Made by a program: the position numbers and the translations under genes. Of a DNA stretch of 64,000 bases, positions 22,396 through 34,640 are shown in pieces (within the stretch, counting starts at the first letter, position 1; each line of letters opens with the position of its first letter). The stretch covers positions 24,056,001 through 24,120,000 of the forward strand of contig CM114273.1 of assembly GCA_050084515.1 (NCBI GenBank), given 5' to 3'. The stretch is from Blasia pusilla. Lineage: Eukaryota; Marchantiophyta; Marchantiopsida; Blasiales. Below the pieces are notes generated by a model. That model had not been told where the DNA came from. It did no database searches and saw only the letters and a program-made list of their open reading frames with translations.

Positions 22396-24040
22396 GAAAG
22401 CCGGAAGTGAGGAGTGAAGAACCGTCAGAATGCAGCGTAAGTTTCTGCATCGCGGCGACACAATGCTCACAGGCGCTTCCGATTGAAGCAATGGCAGTAA
22501 TGTGACAATGGCGAAGCTCGGATCGCCTGGTGGGGTAAGTAAGACTGACATGATTCCAACAGCTGCAGCATGATGCTGATCGCCATGATCACAGGTACTG
22601 CGGGTAGAAAGCACGATCATGACTCGAAAACCAGGGTGTTGCGGATCCCGGGAGGATCACAGGCGCCGCTGATGGTAGTGACTCAGAAATGTGCGTAGTG
22701 CTGCTGCGGATCGCAGGTGCTGCGGATCGCAGGTGCTGCGGAAAGAAGATCCGATTATCGTCTAGACTCTGCCAGCCCTGAATCTGATCTCAGCAGGTGC
22801 GGGAGATTCAGGATCTTCGAGGCAGAAAACGAGACTCTCGCAAGCACAACAACCCGAAGCCACAGCGCAGCAACCATCACGGTGTAAACGCTTACCGATT
22901 CTTACCACTAGCGTTTCGAATCGCAAACGGCCCACGGAGGCGTGCTAGCCACGTCAAGCGTAACGCCTCCGATCTGCGTGGGGGAGTATTGTGGAGTCCG
23001 TACTCTCACTTGAAGCGTTTGGGGTCAGCCATCCACTGCCGCTGCTTCCCGACCTGACGGCAGCGCGATCTTCTTTACAGTTCGCGGTGGTCTTAGTCCA
23101 CAGATCTGCCTCACGAGCTCGTAGAAATCTAAGCATAGACAGAAGAGTAGACCGCATGGCTCTCGCGGCGACAAACTTATATCTCCACGATTCGGTCAAA
23201 CTCACAGAATCAATGAGGTGTAGGACATCAATGGGCGAGAAAGTTGTCATAAAGGGACAACATTGCTATTCCGAGAAGCCTACGGATATGCATCGTTGAA
23301 AAAGTATCTTCCACGGCAGCAAGGATCTCTCGTAAACCATAGATCTGTCAGCAAGGATCTCTCCTAAACCTACAACTAGAAGTGACCTCGCTCGCAGCTG
23401 CGAAGGTTGACCAAGACTCCGAAAATTCCCCCCCTCCCTCCCTCCCTTCCTCCTCTTGCGCTACCCGCCACATCGGCATGAACGGGATCAGATCGCTACG
23501 CACTTTGCTCCAACTCCGATATCCATTGCAAGCAGCGTCTTACAACGACTGTTCCTCCCGTAGGCGAAACCCGAGTATCGACACCTAGCGCGAATCTCGA
23601 TCACACGAGCAGTGGGACCCTTGCCTCACATCCGAAACTAACGCGCAGACGGTGCAAATTCCCCAGCGGAACCTCAGACAGCCCTGTCTGTCTGTCTGTC
23701 TGTCTGTATGTGTGTGTGGGTGCGCACACCGAACGCAGAGCCCCTCCTTTCCATGAGAGCATGAATCTGACCCTCTCCTCATTGGTCTCGAATGCAGTTA
23801 ACTGCCTGGGGATCACAAGCCTTGGCCCTCAGCTGAGCGAACTGCATGTTCCTGTTCCAGGACAGGGAGGCAGGTTCGCAGGCGGGCGGGCGGGCAGAGC
23901 GGAGCAACGCAACGGAGCGGGGCGTCCGTCCTTCCCGTCCTTTGACAGGGGCCGGCCCTGGCCCTCGCTCGCCTCGGGACAGCGGGAGGTGGGCCCGACG
24001 GTCCTGTGACTGCCAGTAACTGCCGGGTCGAGGTGCATCT
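22396..24040. other. GC-rich non-coding DNA with simple repeats
   Basis: An 18-bp tandem 'gctgcggatcgcaggt' repeat lies near 22700-22743, and a (CTGT)n tract at 23683-23707 is followed by GT repeats. No gene is supported. Confidence 0.45.
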
Positions 24041-24227
24041 GGGGTGGGGAGGGATGGATGCGTTTGGAACTTTGGGGAGCGGCGGGGGACGCGCGCTGGA
24101 GGGGCGAGCGGATCCGAGGATTGTGGAACGGGAAGACGCCTTCGCGCAGTGTTACGGTCTTTCGCTCGTTCCGTCGGAGTGGACAGACTCGATTACTCTC
24201 CGCGGAGAGGAAAGAAGAAGCAAAATC

Positions 24228-24300
24228 TAAACTTTAATAGATACTGGGATGGAAAACCCATCGGGATACAAATGGGGGGGGCGGGGGGCATAGAAAGAAA
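24228..24300 (-). mobile_element. LINE-type 3' tail fragment, reverse orientation
   Basis: The minus strand reads a C-rich run, 'tttgtatcccgatgggtttt' and 'ccatc', with the 15-nt hairpin at 24248-24262. The downstream 'tatctattaaagttt' parallels the tail at 2561-2600. It lies just left of the 57-bp minisatellite. Confidence 0.65.
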
Positions 24301-24349
24301 GAAGAAGAAGAGGGACGCGCTTGGGCGGATTCTCCGCACATCGGAAGAA

Positions 24350-24555
24350 GTTTGGAAGCGATGGGCGGAGGGAGTGGACAACATCTCTACGGAGTGGAAG
24401 GAGCTTGGAAGCGATCTGGTGGAGGAGGGAGTGGACGACATGTCTACGGAGTGGAAGGAGTTCGGAAGCGATCGGTTGGAGGAGGGAGTGAACGACATCT
24501 CTACGGAGTGGAAGGAGTTCGGAAGCGATCGGGTGGAGGAGGGAGTGGAAGGAGC
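24350..24555. repeat. 57-bp minisatellite, about 3.5 copies
   Basis: The phrase 'ctacggagtggaaggag' recurs at about 24387, 24444 and 24501, giving a 57-bp register. Because 57 is a multiple of three, every frame through it stays open; one plus-strand frame reads a 19-residue unit containing STEWKE(L/F)GSD three times. This makes a long apparent ORF (24044-24676). The flanking parts of that frame look random, so I treat it as repeat rather than gene. Confidence 0.85.
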
Positions 24556-24559
24556 TCGG

Positions 24560-24740
24560 AAGCGGTGCGGTGGAGTGGGGAGCGGGTTTCTACGACACCC
24601 TCTCTGCGCGCTGGAAGAAGTTCGCAAGCGATTCGGTGGAGTCGGGTGCGGATTGCAGGACACCATCTCGGCGTAGTAGAAAAGTCGGAATGTGATGCGG
24701 TCGGTGGATTGGGGAGCGGATTCTTGGACACCATCTACAC
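24560..24740. repeat. ~67-bp diverged tandem repeat, three copies
   Basis: The phrase 'cggtggagt.gggagcgg.tt' followed by 'ggacacc' recurs near 24562, 24630 and 24696. It abuts the 57-bp array and shares the 'ggaag.gat.cggtgga' motif, so the two arrays may have a common origin. Confidence 0.6.
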
Positions 24741-25815
24741 CGAGTAGAGCACGCACGGCCTGGCTCGCTCCAGTCTGGAACCGAACGTGGAGTGCGAACG
24801 GGGGAGGGAAGTGGACTTGCTACCTGACCGTGCTCCGGTTCCGAGTCATGGCGACGAGGAGTGTTCTAGATTCGCTGCGATGGATTGCATGTGAAGCGCG
24901 AGGTGGCCGTGATAGACCTCCTAGTGCGCACCCGGGCGAGATGTTCAAGGGTGAAACGACGGCGATTGGAGGATCGGATCGGCAGTGAGGCAATTGTTGG
25001 AACCCCAATGGAGGAGAAAACGGTGGCAATCCGTCACCTGCGCGGCCCCAATCGGTCGCATGTCTGCAGCAAACGAAATGTACATCCAATTCTCCACCGC
25101 CTGCACCAGTCCACATCATCGAAGCGCGCAGTGAAACTAGACCCACGGACTCAGAGAAAGGACCGTCCGCCCCCAGCATCCAAAAACCTTGTCGCCTCCC
25201 CTCGTCTTCGTCGTCAGCCGCATACGCCTTCACCGACTTGAATCGTCCTCGTTGAAGATGACATGTCTCTGCGTATGAAAGAATTCCGCTGCGCAAGTCC
25301 CGAGCGCACAGAGCTCTGCTCTCCCGGACCTTCCATGCGATTGATTACGCGACAAACTCACTCACCACATCTCCGCGATATGCTTCTCATTCGCCGATCT
25401 CCACAGCGCTTCCCAAATGTTCTAACACTACCTTCGAGGTGCGATCACTAATATTCTTGTGAGTCCTTTGATATCGCCAGAGTCTACTTCAAGCCATGAC
25501 TGGCCCGTTCGTAGGCCCGGAAACGGGGCGGTCCTCAATTGGGCGACTCCTTCCTACGGATTTGGTCACGGACTCACGGGGGAAGTTGCGTAATCCGTCG
25601 ACTGCCTTTAACCGCGGTAGAAGGAAGTGTTGCTTTCATGGTTTACGTTGAACCGTTATAGTCGGTGAGGGACCGCGAAAAACTCGCGACTTGGATGGAA
25701 TTAATTGCTCCGTGGGAGGATCTGGATGCGTCGGAACGGAGGGTCCCGGCACCGAACGCTTTGTTCTTCTATACGAGGTCCTCAATCTTCTATCGAGAGA
25801 TCCCAACAACTCTAC
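24741..25815. other. GC-rich non-coding DNA, right edge of island
   Basis: Open frames overlap on both strands without recognisable domains. GC content falls after about 25450. Confidence 0.4.
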
Positions 25816-25818
25816 CAT

Positions 25819-25877
25819 GGGCCAGGCTCTCAACCTCGGGTTTTCTAACCCGAGGTTGGGTTAGTTAACCCTGGCCC
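25819..25877. repeat. Two-tier hairpin (8-bp outer, 12-bp inner stem)
   Basis: The inner arms 25831-25842 and 25847-25858 are perfectly complementary around a 4-nt loop (ttct). Outer arms 25819-25826 and 25870-25877 also pair perfectly. The repeated 'taaccc' phrases suggest a short palindromic insertion or an RNA stem. Confidence 0.65.
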
Positions 25878-25982
25878 TCCTTTGAAATCATTTGGAAGCT
25901 AAGTTTTTAGCTTTTACGTTCCCCTCGACTGTTCGCAGGAGACTTGAGCAAGACTGGCAACTTCTCCCCATGCAGATAATCA

Positions 25983-26165
25983 GGTTGCATGTTCGAATTG
26001 GGCTTGTGATCTCAGTTTTGCCTAAGTGTTCCTCGCGGATTAACTCGACTTTCACCCTCCATGGTTTAACCCATGTTGCATGTTCGAATCCTGCTTGTGA
26101 CCTCAGTTTTGCCTGAGTGTTCCTCGCGGATTAACTCAGACTCTCACCCTACATACTTTAACCCG
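25983..26165 (+). repeat. ~90-bp tandem duplication with tRNA B-box-like motif
   Basis: The two copies (about 25983-26071 and 26073-26162) share 'gttgcatgttcgaat', 'cttgtga.ctcagttttgc' and 'gtgttcctcgcggattaac'. 'GTTCGAATCC' fits the Pol III B-box consensus. No A-box was found at tRNA spacing, so a SINE origin is only possible. Confidence 0.5.
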
Positions 26166-29100
26166 AGGATGAATAGGCTTTAGGGTTTGAGCGAATGGCT
26201 GGTTAAGAGATGTAAAACTTAGTTTCATTGTTATGTATTTATTGGACAATTTCTTATCACCCAAAAATTGAATGAAGACATTTTAGGCCCTTGTCCCACG
26301 GGGCCGTTTCTCGGGGTCACACGCGACCCCAAGAAACGAATCACTGGACGGAAGTTCTCAGCCGGTTTCAGGCGAGTCTACTTGCAGATTTTCCACCTTC
26401 AGATAACGAAATTTTTGACTGAAAGCAGCCCGTTTTCTCAAACTTCTTACCGGCAAGGAGGGCACGATGATGAAGCCCCTTTCATAAGCCCAAAATTTTT
26501 GGGCGCGAGCAATCTGGCGACCCCATTAAAATTCCACGACTCCAACAGAAAACCAACCATTTTGACCAATATTGGAGCTACCTAGGTCATAGGATCAATG
26601 TCATCTCGTCTAAGTTCCAACGTAATTGAGCGATGGTGGCCCATGGGATGAGGCCCTCCGTGGTTTGAAGTGAGCTAAGGGAGGGATTCATTTATTTATT
26701 TATTTCTTTTTCCAATTGAGGAGGTGGGGGTTTGGGGAAGGAGTGGAATTTTCTTCCCCAACTAGCGGAGACGGCAAGGAGAGAGAGAGAGGAGATTTTT
26801 CTAAAAATGGGGGTTGAAGGGAGGGCCTTTTTTCTTTTCTTTATTCAAAACAAGGCAAAAGATTTTTCTATTTTTTTTTCCCAAGATGGGGAGGTAGGGT
26901 TGAGATCTTTTCCAAATAAAGAAGATGAAATCGTAGAGGGAGGGAATTCAAGTGGTGTTGAAAAATAAAATGCATGTGCAACTACACTAGAGCTTATTGG
27001 TTAAAAATGTGTGATGAAGGATTTTCTTTTTGATTTCAAAATAAGGAGGTGGTGGTTAAAAAGGAGGGGATTGATATTAGCATAACTCTATACTCATAGG
27101 GAATTGTAGTTGTTAGAATTAAGGGAGGAAGGATTTTTCTTTTCCTCCTGCTAATTATGGTCCACAAAGGTATGAGGAGGCCCGAAAATACACCATCCTC
27201 TCACCAATTCACATGTTGATGAAAAATATCGTCCTCTGCGCATCTACCAATCCCTTCCATCAATCACATGTGCAGACTTGGCTACCACTTGCTTATTCTC
27301 CTCGAACGTCATCCTTATCAGCGTCCTTGACCTTGTAGGCCAAATTTTGATTTGAGTCCTTTGTATCGCTCATGTGATGGCTAAGGAAATTCATTTATTG
27401 ATCTACAACATGTCATGCCATAGGGGCAATAGGCTAATAAGCACGAGCTCCTTCTTTACAACTATAGCTCCATCCGAGTGGGTTATACCCCACTCTAGGA
27501 AAAAAATGTTACTTAGTACTATTAAATGGATTTCATAGCCAACTTCCAAGATTTAATACCTGGAGTAAAGAGGGTTAATACGGCATGTGAGATTGTATTC
27601 TCATATACCAATGTTCCATACATTTTGTTAATTGTCGCAAATACCTACTCACACCTTGGCCAATTGCGTGCCTTCAACAATGAGGGCACGTGAATCAACT
27701 ATACAATACTATCCAATCACACACATGCAATGTTATAACTCCCTCTCTTGCATATATCGCCATGACAATCCGTCACATCCTATCGACGACGTCATGTGTG
27801 CATTGAGTCATAAGGCTTACTCCTCATCGTCAATTGGTGCATACTCTACAAGCTTCCTCTCTCATACCAAGATTCTATGATAAGAATTAGAGGTAAAATA
27901 TTTAATTGAGTTACTCATACATACGCCGGAAAAAGGAAGGTCCATTTCATAATTTGTCTCAAATGGGTGCAATATTGATAATATGTGTTGCCATTATATT
28001 GATGTCACGCCATACAATCATGACAAGTAAGCTATGGTGGCATACCCTAATAACCCTACAAACCTCAACAAGGGAAACCAAAGTTTGCAATCGTGGATAA
28101 GGGTTTTTTTTTTTTTTTTTTTCAAAGTAGGGAGAATGGAAATTTGAGGAACATTGTTTTAGTTGATGTTAAAAGGAAATGGAATCATAAAGAGAGGGAT
28201 CGATAATCTTTAAAGATGAAGGAGGAGAATTTTTCTACTATTGTACATGAAAAGTTGACTATGTTGTCTTGTAATTACATGTGCACTTTCTAATAATAGT
28301 ATAGACCAAGTAGTATATGTTATTACTGCAAAGTGCATAGGTAAGTGTAAGAAAAGATGCAATATGTTTGAATTTTAAAATAATTTTATATTATTGGTTA
28401 GGGAGGAGACTTGAGGAAGAAATCATAGAGGGAGGAATTTCTTTTTCCAAAAGATTCGAAGGATTGGGGCGAGGCCTTTTTTTTAATTCGAAGGAGAAGG
28501 TGCGGCAGGGAAATTTTCAAAATGAAGATAGGGAGATAAGATATGGATGGAGTTTTGTATAATTAAATTTTGTTTTTTAAAGCCTCTCATTTGAAAAACT
28601 AACTTCAATCCCGCCTTCCTCTTCAAAAAATTCTTGTGGTGCTCATGTCAAGTGAGGTGAGTGAATTTCTTTAAATAAGACATTGCATGAGCATATCATA
28701 GTAGTATTTAGCAACAAGAAGAAGGAGGTTAGAATAATGATAAGGGAGGAAGCTTCTCTCGTGCCAAACATGAGAGCACATGGGTTACCAAAAATGGAAT
28801 AATGACGGGTTTAAAACAAGGAGTTTTAGGTGCAAAGGGGAAGTTTATGCAAGGCGACTTGGAGAGGGGATTTTTTTTTTTCCAAAATGAGGGATCCCCT
28901 CTAGCCCTTAGGGGTGCTTTAAAAAATTAATAAAAATAGTCATAGCACAAGCATAGCCATTAGTATTTACGAAATCCATTCCCAATAGCGTGTTTCAAAC
29001 ACACCTACTTATTAATCATTCTATACAAGTGACATCTACATGCATGTATGATCCACAATTTATTTTAAAAGACTAACCAACAAAAAGTAAACATGAATCC

Positions 29101-31000
29101 ACCTCCCCCCTTCCTTCCTTTTGATTTTGAGTGTTGTAATTTGGGCATATGAAAGTTAGATTTGAAGTAGGGATATGCTATAAATTATGCACTAAAATAA
29201 GGTGGGCTTGTTCGAATATTGATTGATTTGGTTTCTCAAAAATAAAATATACTTTGTTGAAGTCTTTGTATACACATATTAAATATTTAGAGATTTTATT
29301 ATATCCAATAAACCAAGAAATATATGTACCCCTTGAAAAATTTTAAAAGCCTAGATTTCAAATTTTCTTGGCTACTACTTGATAGATCATTCATATGTAG
29401 TGTGAGTGCTTATACAGCTATGTGCGCTTTTTCCATCCACATGATTCTCTTGACCTTAGTCCAATTTTTCTCCTTCATACGTCATATATGACCTTGGATC
29501 TACTTGATTTTTGGAGTCCCTTTTTTTTCTTCTGTGTGATGGGTTCTCCCATGTTCTCTTATCCAAGATGTATTTTCCCTTTATTCCTACTTGGGAAACT
29601 CTATATCCCTCTTAGTTTGTGCATAGTAAGCTCTCTCATGATATGGAATCTTTCTTGTCTTTTCTTTATATAATAAGTTCATTACATCTCTATGGTTGGA
29701 AAAAAACAAACATGGATTGTAACCTACACTTAATATCACTTATTACCTATGGTGGGAGGCGGGGCAGCATGGAGGGGGCCTTGGCTTAGGGGGAGGAAGG
29801 GGCAGCCAAGGATAGGATACATGTTCCGCACTTCTATAAGACAAATGTGAGTCCACGAACATGAAGAAGTTTGAGGACACTGACTTTGTCCAAATGCAAA
29901 CTTGCACATATCCCTCCATATGCATAATCACCCTAGTTCATAGCATGTAGAAAGAAGCAAGGACTGAAATTGAAATAAAAAGAGGATTTTTTTGTGAGAA
30001 ATGAAATTAGCCTAATCTTCATATTTCTACAAGAATATTTCTTTGAATTATGATCATGTAAAACACAAAAATAAATAATAAGTGAAAATGAAGAATAATT
30101 AAGTAGAAAAAATGAATGATTTCTTTTGGGCAGTCTTGCATCTATTGTATTGTGCTAGATCTTCCTCTCATAATCTATCTGGTGGATGAATGTGCACTTT
30201 AATGTCTCATCATGTAAGAAATTTGAAACCCATATTTGTGCCAAAATACGAATATATACAAATATCATCTCATCATATTAATAAGAAATTCCAAACTCAA
30301 AAATAATTTAGTTAATAAATTTTCCTTTTTACAAGAATATTCGTGTGGATAAATAGTAGACAAAATCCTTGGTTTTATAATTCATATGAGTAATATATAA
30401 TCATCAATGACTATAAATAACTAGTTACTAATAGGGACACAAAAGCAAAGTCATATCTTCCAGATATGACTAACATAGTTTGCTGATATGTCATGAAAAG
30501 TTGAGTCATATTATCATGATTGCCATACCATGTAGATGATGTGGCAAGTGATTCAATGATATAGGCTAAAATGACAAAAAAATTTGTCAAACCATATGCC
30601 CCATCCTCCATATGTCTCTTCATCCCTCCATCAATTATCTTTGTCTATATATCGCACCGCACGTACTGTCCATCCTAATCCCTCCCACCTTCTATCTTCC
30701 ATGAATTGTATTTATCCATTCTTACTCCATCCATTCATCCCATGCGTTCATGCATCCCACTCTCCATCCGTCAATCAAATCCTTCTTCATCCGCACTTCA
30801 TCCATTAACCACATCCTGTAACTTCATCCGTCCATGCTTCTCCATCAAAACTCCATCCATCAATCTTGATCCATCCATTCACCACATCCATCAACTCCAT
30901 CCGTCCAAGCATTCCATCCCCAATCTATCCATGAACTCCGTCTCCATCAGTTGATATATGCACCCCATCTTGCATCCGTCATCTTGGTTGGCTAAAACAT
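26166..31000. other. AT-rich intergenic DNA, no gene seen
   Basis: The content is purine-rich decayed repeat (26.7-28.6 kb), a (TTTA)n tract near 26690, a T-run at about 28105-28122, and CATC/CCAT-rich DNA at 30600-30960. A 14-bp near-perfect hairpin lies at 26305-26338 (one mismatch, 6-nt loop). No frame has recognisable protein sequence. Confidence 0.45.
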
Positions 31001-31009
31001 GTCTTAGGA

Positions 31010-31062
31010 AAGACTTGAACTTGCACCATGAAGCCCACGGTAGAATCTTCTACCACTAGCCC
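31010..31062 (-). mobile_element. tRNA-Gly-like SINE head
   Basis: The minus strand reads 'ctagtggtagaa' (31059-31048), matching the A-box region of plant tRNA-Gly, and 'gttcaagtc' (31020-31012), matching the B-box. The A-to-B distance is 39 nt, equal to that in tRNA-Gly(GCC) as I know it. The T-arm and acceptor stems do not pair, so it is not a functional tRNA. The body downstream (to lower coordinates) runs into GATG-rich sequence, and the 3' end is not defined. Confidence 0.55.
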
Positions 31063-31269
31063 TTATATTATTAAATGTGTAGGTAATTTAATACATAAAT
31101 AAATATGACTTGCCCTTTTTGGATATTGCTACTTTTTAAAACTCACACTCTTTTTTTTTGTTTTAAAATTAATTCCTATATTTCTATTTATTTTAAAGTC
31201 TTTAAGGATCTAGAACTCCATACCCAAAATAATAAATGAGTTAATCTTGTTTTAAAATATTTTATAATA

Positions 31270-32300
31270 TTATTTTTAGAATATTGGAGAATATATAATA
31301 ATAATTAAACCATTTCATATAATCCAATAGAATATTTTCTTGGATCACATAAAGTTTAAAAATAATCCAATGATTACAAAATTTGATCATTGGAAATTAA
31401 GTATTTTTTAAATAATCTTGCATGAAAGAAGAAATGTTACTCTGGATTCAATAACTTACAAAATGTGTGGTGGGTGGATATTTCTCCTTTCTAAAATTTT
31501 TCTTTCTAAAATTTAAATGTGAAAAATAATTATGTTGCAAGATGAACATTAAAATACAAACCACATTTGAAACATTTTCCCTTAAAGTCCCCCTTCCTCT
31601 TCCTTGCTCTATTTTTACCTTTCTTTCCAAATAGGAGGGCATTAATCATGCAACTTTTTCAAAATATGCACATGGATCTTAGTAACCTAGACCAAAAATA
31701 AAATCTTCAAATGACCATACATGAAGGAAATTAAAAATCATCAACCTTAAATATGATCTCCCAATTATGGTTTTATCATGGAAGATTAAATAGAAGATGT
31801 AAAACTTTCAAGGGGGGAGAGGGCATTTGGAACATCAACTCCTCTAATTCTTGACTCAATCTAATGGTGGAAACCAATGATGTTGTAAGATGAATACAAA
31901 AACACTTAAAATCCTCCTCTTCCTCTTTCTCCCCTCTTTTTTTAACCCTTCCCTCTACCTAGGTGTTCATAAATGAAGCCAATTAGTCAAAAAATGGACT
32001 TTGATCTCAAGTTTTGAGGCCAAAAGGTTAAATGACTAACCAAGAAAGGAATTAAAAATCATAAACCCTAATTGTGATCTCCTAATTATGGTTTCATCAT
32101 GGAAGATTAAATAAAATATTTGATCCATTGAAATAGAAGAAAGCATTTTCAAAATCCACTCCTCCAAGTTTAAGCTCAATCCAATAGTGGAAACCAACGA
32201 TGCTTTGAGAAGAATAAGAAAATACAAGGAAGACTCGAGAGATTTCCACTCAAAGACAAAGGTCATTTATGCAATTGGTCTTTCTTCTTTATTGATCCAT
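31270..32300. repeat. ~320-bp tandem repeat, two to three copies
   Basis: The order 'aattaaaaatcat.aacc', 'atggtttcatcatggaagat', 'caat..a.tggtggaaacca', 'aagatgaa.acaaaa' and a pyrimidine-rich 'cctcttcctcttt' run occurs from 31727 and again from 32046. A partial earlier copy ends near 31727. Copies are about 75-80 percent alike by eye. Confidence 0.6.
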
Positions 32301-33700
32301 ACCTCAAACTAGCTTGAAGACACTAAATCATGCAATCATTCTCACATCTATACTTTAAGAGAAAGGTGAAATTTTAACAAAACATATGATCGTTCTCTCA
32401 CCAAATGGAATTGTAAATGGGAAAAACATATGTTAATTGTAAATTAAAAAATAGAAAAGTTTGTGTAAATTTGAAGTGGTGTTAAATACCATGGTGGCAT
32501 CCTTACACATCTAGGTATGGCCATATATATATGGAGGGTTCACACAGGAAAGGGTTAGGATCTTAGTAGAATAGTGCCACAATCCTTCATTCCAATGGAA
32601 TAGCCAAAACAAATTATATCCCAAGATAAATGAGAAATGTCATATGATGAGAGTAGGAAATCCTTAAAAACATAAGTAATTGTTCATGACTCACAAATAC
32701 TCGATAAGCGAGGAGGTATGACTTGCTTATGATTAAAGGGTATTACTAACTACTTGGGTCATAGCCACATGACTAGGTGAGTAATACGATCCTAAAATTG
32801 ATGATCAAACCATTTTAGTAATAATTTGAGTTATTTTTTTGGACAATCATTGAAAACTTAATCATAAAAATCATGCATTTATTCTAGTGAAATATCCATG
32901 TGGTGAGATTGATGGAAGAATTTTCCTTAGTTCCACATTCTTTTTTTCCTCTTAAATAGATGGCAAAAATTGGAAAGAAACCTATGGCATTGAAAAAAAT
33001 TATTAGTACTTGTCTTCTAGGGATAGGCAGGAAATAAAATTCGAGCACACTCAAATAATAATTAAAAAGATAAATTCTTCCCTATATGATGGGAGCATAA
33101 CACTCTAAAAAAACATTATGAGTACAAATTATGGTGCAATGTATTAGCATCTCATTAACACATGCTAGATTTATAAGCTGACAGATAATCCTTCACTTGA
33201 GAATAATAAACTCTATATATATATATATAATATTTTAAGAAAATTAACGTAACTCTGAAACATGAGACACCTCATCATCATGATTTTTTCTTATTTTAGA
33301 ATATTATTTATGCAATTAAGAATCTTCTTCCAAATTTAAAATATAGGATAATACTAACAGATCTATTCATGCATAAATCATATGTAGCTTAGTCATTGAC
33401 CTTCTTTCCTTTTTATAAGATATAATAAAACACTTTACATTTTTTTTTAAAAGAGTTTTATTACTTATAGGAGAGATTTTTGTCACAACCTTATTGGCCT
33501 ACATGTAGAATTCTACCGTCGTCGACAATGTAGGAAGTCATCAAATTTGTCACATCTTAGTTAAGCCGATGGATAGAATCCTATTGTGTTGACAATATAG
33601 AGGGTCAACGGGTTATTTGGGCGTAACTTTGTCATGAGGTTGGCAACAGGTTTTTTGTATCAAGATTTTAATTTCTTAAAAGTCCCCTATTTTTTTATTT
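32301..33700. other. AT-rich intergenic DNA, no gene seen
   Basis: Contains a short (TA)n tract near 33215-33230 and nothing else recognisable. Confidence 0.4.
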
Positions 33701-33704
33701 TTAA

Positions 33705-34640
33705 CCAGGTGACCTATTGACCGAGTCATGGATCACCCAATAACTTGTGCATGCAGGTTGCCATTTGGAAGGCTATTTTTGGGGGAAGAACTTTTTCCTC
33801 TTCCCAAGGGTATAATAGGGGGAGTAAGGGCTGTCAGAAGCCATATTTCTCATGTTGAGCCTTTGGAGCATCTCTCTTGCTTAGTGTTTGGTAGGAACTA
33901 AGATGTTGGAGTCCGGATTCTATTACAAAAAAGGATGGATGTGGCTTGATGCCACGTGTGGATTCGAGAATGGAGTAGGCCATGTGAGTCGTTCTTACTT
34001 CTATTTTGTTGTATGGTCTCAGTGGCTGAAAAAAAAAATTGATGCTCAATAGCACCGCGTGAGCTCTAATAGTGTCACAAGAAAACTGCTAACCATACGT
34101 GATAATTTAACGACATACAACTCTCTTTCAAAAAACTTACATTTTTTAGTTTATTGTATCAAGTCTATCTCTATAACAAATGTATGCATAAGTTCATTCT
34201 TCTATGTGTGTGGATCTACCTGTATGTTGGAAAGATAAGTGTTGTGTGTTGTATGGATGTGACCACTAATATGGATTGTATAACGATGTGTCTGTGCACG
34301 ATAGAGTATTTGGACATAAATTTGTTTGGAGTGGTCGGATGAGGTTGGCGATAACTGTGTTGCATTGGAATCATCATTTTTTACCATCCTTCTATTTTGC
34401 TATTTTGGATGAGATGACCTCTTGACAAGGTTAACAGTCTTTAGGTAACATATGTGCGAAGGTTACCAAATTTTTTTGTTTTTGGGGGAAGAGCTAGTTT
34501 TGCTCTTCCCAAGGGTATTAAAAGTGGGGAGATTGTTCTCACTAGCTATCGTTCTCTTGTTGAGCCTCTACAACATTCATCTTTTAAGGGTTTGGTAGGA
34601 TCTTGAATGCTAGAGTTTAGATTCATCGTAGAGGTACTTC
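33705..34640. repeat. ~235-bp direct repeats 700 bp apart
   Basis: The copies at 33705-33935 and 34403-34640 share 'gatgacct.ttgac', 'tttgggggaaga.ct', 'ctcttcccaagggtat' and 'ttgttgagcct'. The arrangement could be long terminal repeats of a very short element, or a simple duplication. No coding sequence lies between them. Confidence 0.5.

Noticed and set aside
24044-24676. 210-residue repetitive protein
   Set aside because: The central part is a 57-bp minisatellite open in all frames, and the flanks look random and include a LINE-tail fragment.
26268-26585. 105-codon plus-strand frame
   Set aside because: No family signature; it includes a near-perfect hairpin and lies in decayed repeat DNA.
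30584-30954. Short proteins rich in His, Pro and Ser
   Set aside because: They are readings of CATC/CCAT-rich simple sequence.
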